The notes under the pieces are model-generated. The model saw only the letters and a list, made by a program, of their open reading frames with translations, did no database searches and was not told the origin of the DNA. A DNA stretch of 64,000 nucleotides, from assembly GCA_964007475.1 (NCBI GenBank), contig OZ023274.1, positions 60,036,076 through 60,100,075 of the forward strand. Direction: 5' to 3'. Positions 46,101 through 58,070 of this stretch are shown piece after piece. This DNA comes from Hybos culiciformis (Eukaryota; Arthropoda; Insecta; Diptera; Hybotidae). The translations under genes and the position numbers were made by a program. Positions within the stretch are counted from its first letter, which is position 1, and each line of letters begins with the position of its first letter.

Positions 46101-48691
46101 AAAAACTTACATAATAATGTGTTCTAAAAATTAAATTGAATTTCAGACCTTTAAGTGGAAAACTCATTTAGTTAGACATAAACAAACAGTTCACGCCAAC
46201 GAATCAGCACAGCGGAAGGGTAAAAGACCCATTAAACCAGATGACGGAGGTAAAAAAAAAGTTAATTTCCTTAAAATAGTAACCTACTTAATAATACTTT
46301 TTGTTAAAACACAAAATCAGGCAGATTTTATTTGTTGTCAATTTTTGTTAAAATAATTTTTTTTTTTATCTTTAGGTGATATGCAATCACCTCCAACTGG
46401 AGCAAAAGTTACTAAAAAATCGAATAATTCATCCAATAAACAGCAATCAAAAACAATTCTAACCGCTACAGCTTCACCCTCACCTGCAGTTTTATCTAAC
46501 CCCACACCAGTAGCAAAGCCAATTGCAGTACAATTACCACTGATGCAACAGTCTAATAACGGTTCAAATATGCAAAACGTGATCCAGCAAAGTGTCGAAG
46601 TTACACAATCTCAACCACTTCAACAACAACAACAACAACAACAACCCCAACAACAACAACCGCCGAAGACTTTCTCTTCTAACTTTAGTGCAGAAAGCTT
46701 GATTGGAAACAGTGAACGACGTACTCCAAGTGGACAACAGTGCAATTCTCAGCAAACACAACAACAAATTCAACAACATTTAAGCTCTTCGAATTCAAAT
46801 TCTGTAGAAAGTAACTTGATGCTGAACATGAACAATTATAATTCTAGCAGTTCTACAGGCAGTGATAATGTTGGTGCTGCTGCAGGAGGGAATAGCACTC
46901 CTACGTATGCTTTTGATCCTAGTATGAATTTCAATCATCAACAGCAACCACAATCCCAACAACACCAACAATCACAACAACTTCAATCACAACAACAACT
47001 TCAACCACAACAGCAACATCAACCACAACAACAACAGCAGCAGCTACAGAATCAGCAGCAACAGCAACAACAACAATTACAGCAACAACAACAACTACAA
47101 CATCAGCAACAGCAACAGCACCAACAAAAACAACAGCAACATATGTTGAAATACGAAAGTGCCTATCAACAGCAAAAACTTCCAGAAATACATCACCAAC
47201 ATCAATTGCAAAGTTCTGGACGACAGCATATTCTACATCAGCCTCATCTACAAACATCACCACATTCACACATTCAGCAACAACATCATTTGCAATCTCC
47301 TACCCATTTGCAATCTCCTCATCATCAAATTCAATCACCGCAACATAGACAAATTCAGTCTCCGCATAGGCAAATCCAATCTCCACATCATCAAATCCAG
47401 TCTCCACATCGTTTGACTCCACAGCATCATATTCAACAATCTCAACACCATCAACAACAAATGCAAAGTTCTACTTATCCATGTGCCTCAATTTCGACTA
47501 ATAACGATTGGAGTAACTTGAATTTTAATTCGCCGCCTAGTGGCAGCAGTAGTATTAGTAGTGGCATTCAACAGTCCACCCCAACACTTCAACAGCAACA
47601 ACAAAATATGGATATCAAACAAGAGAATAAATATTTTTCTGTTCTTGAAGTTAATTCAAATGATTTTTTGGGTCTGCCTCTAGATGTACCGCAACCTGCA
47701 GCTTCTGATACTGGTTCTGCAACAATACAAGAAAATACTAATTCTGTAGAACCAAAAACAGAAATGAATTCAGATTTATTAGGTTTCCAAGTATGTTATC
47801 CACATTAATTTTAGTTTTCCAATACTTCCATAAATTATTATTTTCTGATTACCTGAAAACCTAACAACATTTCTTAGTACTCTATAATTTCATTGTATTT
47901 TTTTTATATCAAAAGATCGAATCTGAGTTTTCTTGATAACAAATTCCAAATTTTCATTTAATGAGTATACAAATGTCGAAATTATAACATTTTGAAATTA
48001 GTTATTCGAATATAAAACTCCATTATTAAATTGGATAATCCAGGATAATAAATATTTTGCTAAAGATAATCAATGTTTATTGAGTTCATTTTACATTTCT
48101 TTTGTGTATATAAAATATAAATTAAGATTAATAATGATATTAATTTTTTTTAAGAATATGTGGCCTGTCCAACCGCAACAACAGCAATATAATAATGTAG
48201 GAGGAATGTTAACCCATTTAGATGCATTAGGGGGATCAGCGCAGCAGCAATCCCAACAGCAAATGGAATTTAATAATTTTGATATGTTAACTGATCATCA
48301 AATGCATTATTTGCAACATCAACAATCTGGGACTTCGAATGCTGTTAACAGTAGTTCTTTACAACAAGGTCCAAGTTCATTACTTAATTACGATTACAGA
48401 GCCCAACAATCGAATCACATTTTAACGGACATATCTGAGCAGCAAAAAAATAATTTTACTCAATATTCACATCATCATAATAGACTAGTCGGTGGTTATG
48501 ACCCTGCTCCCGGTCAACATCCTTTTTATAATCAACTTGGAAGTATTGCCGACGAAAAAATCCACCAACAACATCACATTTTACCCCCAATGCATCACCA
48601 TCCTTATCATCTTCCACCATTGCCACATCACCAACAATTACAACATCAACTGCAGCAATCTCAAGATGATCTTTATTATCCAGTGAAATGA
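42617..48691 (+). CDS. Large C2H2 zinc-finger protein, Gln/Asn-rich (5' end missing)
   Basis: A likely nuclear DNA-binding transcription regulator. Exons: 42617-44398, 45154-45286, 45415-45644, 45842-46069, 46147-46249, 46376-47790, 48155-48691; phases agree, giving 1475 aa from the first visible exon, which opens in frame with no Met after an AG acceptor. The first exon has a short helical block (VDKAFGLLEKIPPHDKIERY), then Ser, Asp/Glu, Asn and Gly runs. Nine C2H2 fingers lie between 44284 and 46190, starting YDCLLCPKTYRKRK and ending HNCCYCMQTFKWKTHLVRH. The last two exons are Gln/His-rich with repeated LQSPHHQIQSPH-like units. Exon 1 appears to end at CAG|GC, a GC-AG intron, needed to keep finger 2 intact. 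The specific orthologue was not recognised. Confidence 0.9.
44399..45153 (+). other. Probable GC-AG intron in the zinc-finger gene
   Basis: The reading frame needs finger 2 to join CHDCGKQNGATLQ to EIIDHNKTVH. That gives exon ends CTACAG|GCTAGT and TTAATAG|GAA, a GC donor rather than GT. The nearest GT would add residues and a stop soon after. Confidence 0.7.
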
Positions 48692-49770
48692 AATTTATGA
48701 AAATAAAAGCATTTTTGTTTCAAATTTTGCCTTTAGTTTTCAAATTTCGAATATATTTATTTATTTTAAGAGTGTTGTCTAATAGACGAAAGGAATATTC
48801 TCGTTTATAATTTTATAAATTGAATAATTTTTAAGAGGAATGAAAATAATCCTCTAGTCATAATAACAAATTACATTTATTAATTTTCAATTCCCCAATA
48901 AAAAACGTGCCTTTTATTAATTTCTCGAAGAAAAAAGTAAAATGCGTTTTTTGGTAAATAAAATGTTTGCTAAATTCCATTTTCGGGTTATTATTTTTCA
49001 GAGTCTTTTTTTTAAATATATAACTATATGTACTCGGTTTTTGTTTTTTTGTAAGAAATAAGTTAAGTATATTTACTCAAGAACGTCTTTAAGTAATAAA
49101 ATTTGGTATTAATTAATAATTCTAAAAAAAGATAATTTCCAATTATATTTGCTCAATAAATAATTTTTCAACATAACGAGATGAATCTCTATTTTTTAAG
49201 CCGTCAGACTGGCTGTTGTTTACAAAAGCGGTTGATATCATAATAATGCACAATCTCTAATTGGTAATCGCTCAAGGTAGAGTGGTTTCCGCCACTTTTT
49301 AATCAACCCCAAACTCTTAAAACAATAATTTTTATTATGAAATTTGAAACTATATGGTTCTTAGTTATTGAAATAAAATTTAATGACATAATGATAATTT
49401 AAAAAGTTCTTTAATATTATAAAAATAAAAAAATAAATAATTTAGATTTTAAGGCAAGAATTTAAACTTTTGAAAAAAAAAAATAAATAAAAAATTAAAT
49501 AAAATTAAAAAAAAAAAAAAAAAACTACATAAAATATTAAACATTTAAAATTATTTTTAAAAAATAACAATTCTATATATTTTAAAAATAATAAATTAAA
49601 ACATTATTATTTTTTTATATTAAGATTCAAATCAAATCAAAAAAAAAAAAAAAAAGAAAGAAAAAAAAAATCAAAGTTTTTTTTTTTTTAATTATGTATT
49701 TTTATTATATATATTTACATTGATAGTTTTTTTTTTTTTTTTATTAAAAAAAATATATTTTATTGCAACA

Positions 49771-49816
<46 letters not shown>

Positions 49817-50557
49817 GTTTTACATATTTAAGTTAAGAAAAAAAAAAAAATTTTTTTTTTATTTTATTCTTATTGTATTATTTTTTTTTTGACAACTATG
49901 TTTTATTTTTTATTTTATTTTTTTCAAAGTAATAATACACAAAACGTAAAATTTATTAAATTTTAGAATTTTAAGAATTTTTAGGTTTTTAGAGTTATAA
50001 GAAAGCAACCTTAAAAAAAAAAATTCTTTTTTCTTTTTGTTGAAATAAAGATGTTTTAATAATTTTTGAAATTTTAATCTTAATATTATTTCTAAAAAAA
50101 AAGTAAAAGAAGCTTATTATTTGAGTAAAATAATACGAAATAGAAGTATAGGTACCTAGTGATCGAATAAATTTCTAATCGAATAAAATTGGAAGGCTCA
50201 AATTTCTAAATTTCAAACATTATTCTTTTTTTTTTCTTTAACTGAAAAGTAAATTTTTAATTCGATTTGAGATATATTTCAAAATAAATGTTCTTTTTAT
50301 TAGTATCACTATATGTCAATAAAAAAAAACAACAAAAGAAATACCACTTACCAACTAACTTTGTTCTGTTTTTATATTTGCAATAAATTTTACCAATACC
50401 AATACCGTTTCTGAATAAAATTAGTTTTTCGGTTTGCTTTAAATTTATCATAAATATGATTTATGTAAAGTTATAAAATGTAATTTATTTTTAAAAGACG
50501 TCCTGTAAAGAAATTGTTACCCGGCTTTGTTGCTTTTATCTTAATTATTTGAACTAA
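48692..50557. other. Intergenic A/T-rich DNA, simple repeats
   Basis: AATAAA occurs just after the zinc-finger stop (near 48701) and could serve as its poly(A) signal. (ATT)n microsatellite at 49770-49814, long A and T runs at 49500-49870. No gene recognised. Confidence 0.55.
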
Positions 50558-50963
50558 TGCATCGATCACAGCTAATACCTCAAAGCAATTTAGAGCTACC
50601 GTAAAAACCGATTTTCTGCGTTATTTCTTATTTATTTAAATAAAAATTATAAAAAAAAGCAAGATATTAATTTTATTGATTTTTTGTAAAAAGAATTTCT
50701 TAAAATTATTTCATAATTAATTAGAAAACTAAATAAGATAATTGACTACATCACAAAATAAATTTTTTGTTTCTTTTTCACAGCGTTTCTTTTGCATCGA
50801 AATTTGGTTTTGCGGTATTTTTCTGTCACAATCATATTATAGAAAAAACAAAAGCAGTTTTTGCAGTTGATTTTTTTTTTGCTTTCAGGTAAAATTAGCT
50901 GTGAACAGGTTTCCGGAACATTCCTTCGAAAATTGCTTTGCGGTATTAGCTGTGCTCAACGCA
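50558..50963. mobile_element. MITE, second copy of the family at 14551
   Basis: Ends TGCATCGATCACAGCTAATA and, inverted, TGCGTTGAGCACAGCTAATA. It shares ACCGTAAAAACCG, TTTTTTGTTTCTTTTTCA and TTTCCGGAACATTCCTTC with 14551-14942. Flanks are TAA and TTC, so the target duplication is not preserved. Confidence 0.75.
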
Positions 50964-50975
50964 TTCAGCTACCGA

Positions 50976-51357
50976 CAGCGTTACCAACTTAGGGGTTTTC
51001 CCCCTAGATTTAGGGGTTTTTTTTGTTGACAGAGGGATTTTTAGGGGGTAATTTGTTTCAGGGGTTTTTTTAGGGGTATGATGTATGATCTTAAAAGCGA
51101 AGATTTAGATAACATTTGTAATATTTTTGATTGCATTTCATAAGATACCTTATCTGCTAATTTTATTATAAATAAATAATTTTATTATTTATATAATTTA
51201 CGATGTGCGTTATATATTTTTCTTCAAGCATCTATTTGAAATCCTCATAGGTATATAAGTATAGCTGTTATAATATCTATAAAAAAAAATTTAGGGGTTT
51301 TTTAGGGGAAAATTTTATTTTTTTAGGGGGAAACATTTGAAAAGGTTGGTAACCCTG
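50976..51357. mobile_element. 382-bp hAT-like MITE, TSD GCTACCGA
   Basis: Ends CAGCGTTACCAACTT and (inverted) CAGGGTTACCAACCTTT, with a perfect 8-bp duplication GCTACCGA at 50968-50975 and 51358-51365. Inside, TTAGGGG words recur many times near both ends, in opposite orientation as CCCCCTA at the left end. No coding content. Confidence 0.9.
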
Positions 51358-51365
51358 GCTACCGA

Positions 51366-52232
51366 AGCAGTTTGTTTCCTTAGATCAATCCCTACGGAAC
51401 AAAAATTTGTAGGTAGAAAATATGAAATTGAATTGTTTATTTTTATCAATTATGACTTCTATATATAACCTTAGTTCCAATAAAAATTATATAGGTATTT
51501 CTTTCAGCAAAATCGGTTCATGGAAGTGGGCCAAATATCAGTTTAAAATTTTAATTTAAACATAAAATCCTCAATTAAAATAATGTCGTATAATTAAATA
51601 ACTAAATGTCTAAATAAGGCTTTTATATCGTTAAACAGTCAGTAAACATTTCGTTCACAGGAAGTTTTCTGTAAGACTATTAAACTAAACACAATTTTTT
51701 CATTTTCATTGAAGATACTTTATTAGTGAGTTTTTCACTCATGAAGTGATCGATATTAAAGAGGTTTAGTTTGTTAAGGAAGTTTTAGATATTCAATTAA
51801 AAATATAAAGTTCAATATGCTTTTCCTTGTATATGTCGCTTATGTACGTACCAAAATCATGAGTCATGTAGAATTTATGAGCGAAAAAACCATTTCAATT
51901 ACCAGAAAAAAATTTAAAATAGACAGCTGAAAAATGAAAAAATTACCAAATAATATAATATTATTATATTTCTCACTAAAATAGTCATTTTTTAAAGTAA
52001 TACACATTTCAAAAATTTGAATGTAAAAACTTGCGATACTATGTTAATTTTTCATTTAAGCTTTTAAGGGTGTTTATAGCTACATAATATGTATATTTTA
52101 AAAGCTTTAGTGGATTTAAATTCCACATTCTTCTTTTGTTTTAATCGATTCAATTTTTTGATGGTATTTGTACTCTCGTTATTCTTAACTTTTTACTACA
52201 TAATTGAGTAGTATTTTTAACAATCACAAATC
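51366..52232. other. No gene seen
   Basis: A/T-rich sequence without recognisable features. Confidence 0.4.
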
Positions 52233-52235
52233 AAC

Positions 52236-52720
52236 AGTGCTTCACCCTTAAAAAAATTTAAAAATTTCAAATTCTGAATTTGAAATTCCTAATGTATTTT
52301 GTTAGTGTAATTTAATGTCAAAAAAAAGTTTTCGGGTGAACCCTTTTTTTCACTTTTTTTCATAAATTTCAAATATTAATGACAAAGCTGCCAGAGTAGC
52401 ATTTTCTTTCCCTAAATTTAGAGAATTTTATTATACTGGGGAAAAATTATGAACAAAAAATTATTGTGCAAAAAAATCTCAGGAAATTTGCGGAATTTTT
52501 TTCATCTGGCATGTCTTTTTTATTTGATTTGACAATTAGAATGACAGAACTTGAATTTCAAAATTTATTTTGTTGTTGTTAATTTCAAATACACGCTCTG
52601 AGGCGTGTATTTGAAATTCACAACAACAAAAAAAAATTTGAAATTTTACACTAACAAAATACATTAGGAATTTGAAATTCAGAATTTGAAATTTTTAAAT
52701 TTTTTTAAGGGTGAAGCGCT
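52236..52720. mobile_element. 485-bp MITE, TIR AGTGCTTCACCCTTAAAAAA, copy A, TSD AAC
   Basis: Both ends read AG(T/C)GCTTCACCCTTAAAAAA, and inverted homology continues for about 75 bp (TTCAAATTCTGAATTTGAAA, CCTAATGTATTTTGTTAGTG). AAC flanks both sides (52233-52235, 52721-52723). A second palindrome ATACACGCTCTGAGGCGTGT lies at about 52590. The second copy is at 59313. A 3-bp duplication with a variable sequence does not fit PIF/Harbinger TWA well; the superfamily is open. Confidence 0.88.
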
Positions 52721-52723
52721 AAC

Positions 52724-53456
52724 AATGTTTTAATAGATTTCTTGGTCTGTTCTCAAGAAAGTCTGTTCAAGATTGTCTATTCTCAAGAAAGTCAGTTGCA
52801 GGAAAAACTATTAATTTATTGTAGAGCAAAATTATTACAGGTTAAGTTCTTACTTCTACTTTTAACGAATTTTAAGTTTTAAAAGTTTATAGCTGAAGGT
52901 ATTAACATATATTATCAATGTTATTTAAAAAAACTTATGCATTTTTTTTAAAATTAAAAAAAAACAATCAAAAATTAAACAAAATGCTAAGAAATGAAAC
53001 TAGAAATGGTAGGTAGGTAGGTATATTTTTTTTTATAATATTCTCAACATAATCGAAAAAAAAAAAATTTAAATAAAATGAATTTCTTTAATTTACTATT
53101 TTTTTTTTTTTATTATTATTATTTCATTTTAACAGATATAAACATTTGAGATAATTAATTAACAATAAAACGAAGTCTTACATACATTTCAGTACAATAT
53201 ATACATGAAATCTTAGAATTACAAAAGGATAAGAAATTTACAGACTGAAAACTTATTGTATATGTGACAATTTACTATTTATATATGTAGGTATATATAT
53301 ATATAGATTTTTTTTTTTAATATTATTAATCATTAAACATTACTCCTCAAAATTATTATTTATTTATTTTTTATTACTTATTAATTGATTAAAGTTTAAT
53401 ACGAACAGCTAGATAATATAATTTGATAATAAATTCAATTTAATAATAAATTCAAC
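52724..53456. other. No gene seen between MITE and piggyBac element
   Basis: A/T-rich sequence with a TAGGTAGGTAGGTA motif near 53010 and T runs. Confidence 0.4.
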
Positions 53457-53460
53457 TTAA

Positions 53461-56088
53461 CCTCTTCACGCATATATGCACATACGACGCCAGAAATGAA
53501 TTTGCTAATTAGTTATGTTTTGATCGCTCTTATTTGATTATTTACTAATGACAATCAGTACTGTACTTTTTTTAAGCTTTTCAATGCGGTAATATTTTAA
53601 AACGTCAAAATATAGTCCGATTATTTTGAATAAACCTAGCTTTTTTGTTTACTTTTTTTTTTGGCCAGTTTTGGAAAAATAAAATATCAATATTTTGGAA
53701 GCAATTTGATGTGAAGGTAAGAAAAAATATTTTTCAATAAAATAATCATGTAAATTAAGTATTTTACAAGCAATTTTATTGAATAAACAGATAAAACCAT
53801 TAAAAAAATTAAAAAAATGTTACGGCATCATATGATGACATTGTGCATTTGCGACTCTTTCCAGATGGCAGGTAAAGTATTGACAGAGGCAGAAATAACT
53901 AGAATTCTTGAAGAATATCCGTCAGATTCTGAAGGTGATTTCTGTTCTGATTCCGATTCTGATTTTGAGATTGAAGCGAAATTTGAAGACATTAATAATA
54001 CGGCCAATAATATTGACAGCAGTTCGTCAGATAGCGAGTCCAGTGATATAGGAAATCCAGAAAATTTCCAAATAAATGATGAAAAAAACAATTCTAAACG
54101 TAAAGTTCGGCCTGAAGTATGGTATGTCAACAAAGATAATAATTTTGCTGAAAATCCCCCGCTATTTCAAGGTATAGATTTAATATTAGCAGACGGTTCT
54201 ACACCCCTTGATTTTTTTTTTGCTATGTTTCCAAAAAAACTATTTGCTGAAATTCAGTTTGAAACAATTCGGTTCTCCCACCAATGTGGTAAGAATAGCT
54301 TCAACGTTAGCATCAATGAGTTGTTTATTTATTTTGGAATCAACGTAATTATGACTTTTATCAAATATCCCCGGTCTAGAATGTACTGGTCCTCCAATCC
54401 GGCTGTACGAATGAATTTAATTGCTGATAGTATGAGTGTCAATCGATTTGAAGAAATAAAAAGATATTTACATTTTGTTAATAATGATGGTAAACACCCA
54501 ACGAACGACCGATTTTGGAAATTAAGACCAATAATTTCTGCTCTTCATGAAAGCTTCCATGATCGTAGAAAGCCATCAGAAAATCAATCAATTGATGAAA
54601 TGATTATTCCATTCAAAGGTCGTAGTCCTATGAAGCAATATGTTATGAATAAGCCCAAACCATGGGGGTTTAAGGCCTGGGTAAGAGCAAATTCAGATGG
54701 GTACGTCAATTGTTTTGAGCTGTATCAAGGAAGGGATGCCGAAAAAGGAACTTTTGGCTCTATTGGCGATGCAGTAGTCCGTTTATGCCATAATATGAGT
54801 GGAATGAATTATAAGTTATTTATGGACAATTTATTCACCGGCCTTCCACTTCTAAGATATCTTCAAGAACAGAAAATTTATGTTATAGGAACTGTTCGAT
54901 TGAATCGAGTTTCTGCCGTTCAACAAAAACTTAAAACTGGAAAAAAGATGAAAAGAGGTGAATCAGCATATGCTACTTCATCCGATAATATTACAGTTTT
55001 ACGATGGAAAGACAATAAAGAAGTGCACATGATTTCAACATTTGCCGGCCACTATCCTGAGGATACCGCAAAGCGTTGGAGTAAAAAAGAAAAAAAAATT
55101 GTTTATGTCAGCAGACCGAACTTAATCCAACAATATAATGCTTTCATGGGAGGAGTGGACTTAATGGATCGAATGATCGCTCATTATCCACATGGCTTTA
55201 AAAATAAAAAATGGTATTTAAGAATTTTTTTCCATCTTTTAAATACCGCTATTGTTAAAGCTTGGATCTGTTACAAGCAAAAAGTTGACAATATTCCATT
55301 ACTGGATTTTAAAGCTCACATGGCGTATGAACTTTTAAAAATAGGATCAGTAGACACTACATCAAAACGTGGCCGTCCGTCTTCTCAAAGTCCAATTCAA
55401 AAAAAAAAAACTGCTCTTCTTCACCAAATACTTCAAAATCGTTACGATGGAATAAACCACTTCCCAAAAAAAATTGAGGCAAAATCTGCGCTGAGATGTC
55501 ATGATTCTAACTGCCAAAGCCGGACTAGATTTATTTGCGGCAAATGCAAAGAGCCTGTGTGCCCAAATTGTATGGAAAGTTTCCATACAAAATAATTTTT
55601 TAAAACGCTTTGTTTTAATTGAAATATGTATTTTATGTTCCTTTAGCTTTAAATCGACTACTAACTACTAAGATAAAAAATATAAGCATAATAAATTACA
55701 GAATTACAAATTATATTTGATATTAAATGTTATGAAAACTACTGAAGAATGTGAATTAAATGTGATTAATTTTTTTAATGTTATGATTTTGTTAAGTTTT
55801 TTTTATAATAACATGAATTTTTCAAAAAATGAATAAATATAAAATAATAAAAAAAAGTTATTAATTTTTTTTTATTTTTATTTTCTGTTTAAAACTGTAG
55901 GAAAACTGACAAAGACGTTTCTACTTTTATTGCGCGATGTACACACATGAGGCCGGGTCTCTAAAACCCACATTTTAGGCAAATCTTAATCTTTCTTTAA
56001 TGAAAATGTTAAAGATGTCCGTAATAGAAACAAATATGCTGAGAAAAAATTTCTAACTCGTTCCGTTCATAATTCATGCATGAAGAGG
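53461..56088 (+). mobile_element. Complete piggyBac element with TTAA target duplication
   Basis: 2628 bp between TTAA at 53457-53460 and TTAA at 56089-56092. TIRs: CCTCTTCACGCAT at the left and, inverted, CCTCTTCATGCAT at the right, one mismatch in 13. It encloses one uninterrupted transposase. A full-length frame, near-perfect TIRs and intact target site make it a recent and perhaps autonomous insertion. Confidence 0.95.
53817..55595 (+). CDS. piggyBac transposase, intact
   Basis: 592 aa from the first Met. M17 (53865, MAGKVLTEAEITRILEEYPS) is an equally good start, because family members begin near an acidic region. Excises and inserts the element at TTAA. Acidic Ser/Asp/Glu N-terminus (about 34-80), then the DDE_Tnp_1_7 core with Asp at 260 (SIDEMIIPFKGR), 337 (LFMDNLFTG) and 448 (GGVDLMD), near the spacing of the three catalytic Asp in the reference piggyBac protein. 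A Lys/Arg-rich stretch (about 515-530) may act as a nuclear signal. The C-terminal Cys/His-rich domain CHDSNC...FICGKCKEPVCPNC binds zinc and TIR DNA in the family. No stop or frameshift. A TTAA-flanked element at 16765 has different ends and is unlikely to be its substrate. Confidence 0.96.
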   Translation: MLRHHMMTLCICDSFQMAGKVLTEAEITRILEEYPSDSEGDFCSDSDSDFEIEAKFEDINNTANNIDSSSSDSESSDIGNPENFQINDEKNNSKRKVRPEVWYVNKDNNFAENPPLFQGIDLILADGSTPLDFFFAMFPKKLFAEIQFETIRFSHQCGKNSFNVSINELFIYFGINVIMTFIKYPRSRMYWSSNPAVRMNLIADSMSVNRFEEIKRYLHFVNNDGKHPTNDRFWKLRPIISALHESFHDRRKPSENQSIDEMIIPFKGRSPMKQYVMNKPKPWGFKAWVRANSDGYVNCFELYQGRDAEKGTFGSIGDAVVRLCHNMSGMNYKLFMDNLFTGLPLLRYLQEQKIYVIGTVRLNRVSAVQQKLKTGKKMKRGESAYATSSDNITVLRWKDNKEVHMISTFAGHYPEDTAKRWSKKEKKIVYVSRPNLIQQYNAFMGGVDLMDRMIAHYPHGFKNKKWYLRIFFHLLNTAIVKAWICYKQKVDNIPLLDFKAHMAYELLKIGSVDTTSKRGRPSSQSPIQKKKTALLHQILQNRYDGINHFPKKIEAKSALRCHDSNCQSRTRFICGKCKEPVCPNCMESFHTK

Positions 56089-56092
56089 TTAA

Positions 56093-56347
56093 TAATAATT
56101 TCATAAATTCAATCCATAAATTCAATATCATACAAAAATTATTAATTAACTAGTTAGTATAGGTATGATGACTCTAAGAAAAAAGAACAGAAATTCAAGA
56201 AGAAAATTAAAAATAAAATAGAATCAAATACTATAGTAGTTAAGGTTAATCCACATTTCAATTAATAACTTTTGTAACGTTGGTCATCATTAAAATTTTT
56301 TGGTAGAGAAATTAAAATTACATAATTAATTTGTTTATTTATTTTTA
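56093..56347. other. Spacer between piggyBac and the TTACGG elements
   Basis: A/T-rich, no feature seen. Confidence 0.4.
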
Positions 56348-57042
56348 GGGAGCGACTACAGTTACGGCAAACGTAACTCTTTTTTTTTAGAGTTACGGCA
56401 CCCGTAATCCTGTTGAAAATTTACTAAAGTTACGGCAAACGTAACTCTTTTTTTATTTTTAGAGTTACGGCAACCGTAATCCTGTTGAAAATTGTCTAAA
56501 GTTATGGCAAACGTAATTTTTTTTTTTTTTGAGAGTAACGGCAACCGTAATCCTGTTGAAAATTGTCTAAAGTTACGGCAAACGTAACTTTTTTTTTTTT
56601 TTTTGAGAGTAACGGCAACCGTAATCCTGTAGAAAAATGTCTAAAGTTACGGCGGACGTAACTTTTTTTTTTTTAGTGATTACGGCAAAGTTTTTTTTGA
56701 CAATTATGACTTTTTTTTGAATAAAAAGTTGTTATGCTGAATGGGGGACGGCCGCCGTTTTCCCCAAACCCCCTAGTGCTTCTTTTTTTTTATATTTTGC
56801 TTTGGCGCTTCGCGCTTTTAAAACTATTTTTGTATTTTTGTATAACTATGTAAGGTTTAACTATTCTTGCATTTTTTGTATGACGATGTAAGGTTTTTAC
56901 TTGTCAATAACTTTCACATGTACACATAATTTATATTTTCTATTTTGTACACGTTTATAATTTTAATACTGTAGCCGAGAGGTAGAGTGGTAGAATGAAA
57001 TGCTAAAGAACGAGGTTCGAATCCCGAAGAAGGGTTAAGACA

Positions 57043-57073
<31 letters not shown>

Positions 57074-57345
57074 AAAAGCAAAAAAAGAAAAAAAAAATGA
57101 AATAAAAAAATTTTTTTTTTCGACAAAAAAAAAAAAAAAATTGCCGTAACTTTAAGCATTACCTAAAAGTTACGGTTGCCGTAACTTAAAAAAAAAAAAG
57201 TTACGTTAACCGTAACTGTTAAAAAAAAAAATAAGTTACGTTAACAGTAACTGTTAAAAAAAAAAAGAAGTTACGGTTGCCGTAACTGTAGCCACTCCCG
57301 TTAAAAAAAAAAATAAGTACGTTTACCGTAACTGTAGCCACTCCC
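56348..57345 (+). mobile_element. TTACGG-array element, copy 2
   Basis: Begins GGGAGCGACTACAGTTACGG and ends with two successive end-like sequences, TGTAGCCACTCCC, at 57299 and 57345, as if the right end was duplicated or rejoined. Left array: repeated AGTTACGGCAAACGTAACT / GAGTTACGGCAACCGTAAT units. Right array: GTTACGTTAACCGTAACTG units. Centre: CTTTGGCGCTTCGCGC palindrome and tRNA-like segment. Flanks (TTATTTTTA versus TAAAATAAA) do not form a target duplication. Confidence 0.8.
56970..57036 (+). other. tRNA-like segment with A and B boxes (copy 2)
   Basis: GTAGCCGAGAGGTAGAGTGG ... GAGGTTCGAATCCC with B-box core GGTTCGAATCC at 57014-57024. It is kept nearly unchanged in all three element copies, while the neighbouring A/T runs vary. 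Stems pair poorly, so not a tRNA gene. Confidence 0.6.
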
Positions 57346-57920
57346 TAAAATAAACTAAGTGGGAGCGTCTACAGTTACGGCAAACGTAACTCTTTTTTTT
57401 TTTTGGAGAGTTACGGCAACCGAAATCCTGTTCAAAATTGACTAAAGTTACGGCAAACGTAACTCTTTTTTTATTTTTTGAGTTACGGCAACCGTAATCC
57501 GTATTCAATCCTGTTGAAAATTGTTTAAAGTTACGGCAAACGTAACTCTTTTTTGTTTTTAGAGTTACGGCAACCGTAATCCTGTAGAAAATTGTCTAAA
57601 GTTACGGCGGACGTAACTTTTTTTTTTTTTTAGCATTTTTTTTGAGCATTTTGACTTTTTTTTTAAATAAAAAGTTGTTATGCTGAATGGGGGACGGCCG
57701 CCGCCTCCCCCAAACCCCCTAGGGCTTCTTTTTTTTTATTTTATTTTGCTTTGGCGCTTCGCGCTTTTAATTCTTTTTTTTTGTATTTTTGTATAACTAT
57801 GTAAGGTTTTACTATTCTTGCATTTTTTGTATGACGATGTAAGGTTTTTACTTGTCAATAACTTTCACATGTACACATAATTTATATTTTCTATTTTGTA
57901 CACGTTTATAATTTTAATAC

Positions 57921-57988
57921 TGTAGCCGAGAGGTAGAGTGGTAGAATGAAATGCTAAAGAACGAGGTTCGAATCCCAAAGAAAGGGTT
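57921..57988 (+). other. tRNA-like segment with A and B boxes (copy 3)
   Basis: Same as copy 2: GTAGCCGAGAGGTAGAGTGG, then GGTTCGAATCC at 57965-57975. Differs by one or two bases after the B box. Confidence 0.6.
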
Positions 57989-58070
57989 AAGACAAAAAAA
58001 AAAAAAAAATTAAATAAATTTTTTTTTTTCGAAAAAAAAAAAAAAAAAATTGCCGTAACTTTAAGCATTA

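Noticed and set aside
46931..47269. Val-rich - strand frame over the zinc-finger exon
   Set aside because: It is the complement of CAA/CAG-rich coding sequence.
56970..57036. A genuine tRNA gene
   Set aside because: A and B boxes are present but acceptor and T stems do not pair, and it sits inside a mobile element in three copies.
57312..57345. Target duplication for TTACGG copy 2
   Set aside because: Flanks TTATTTTTA and TAAAATAAA are not direct repeats.
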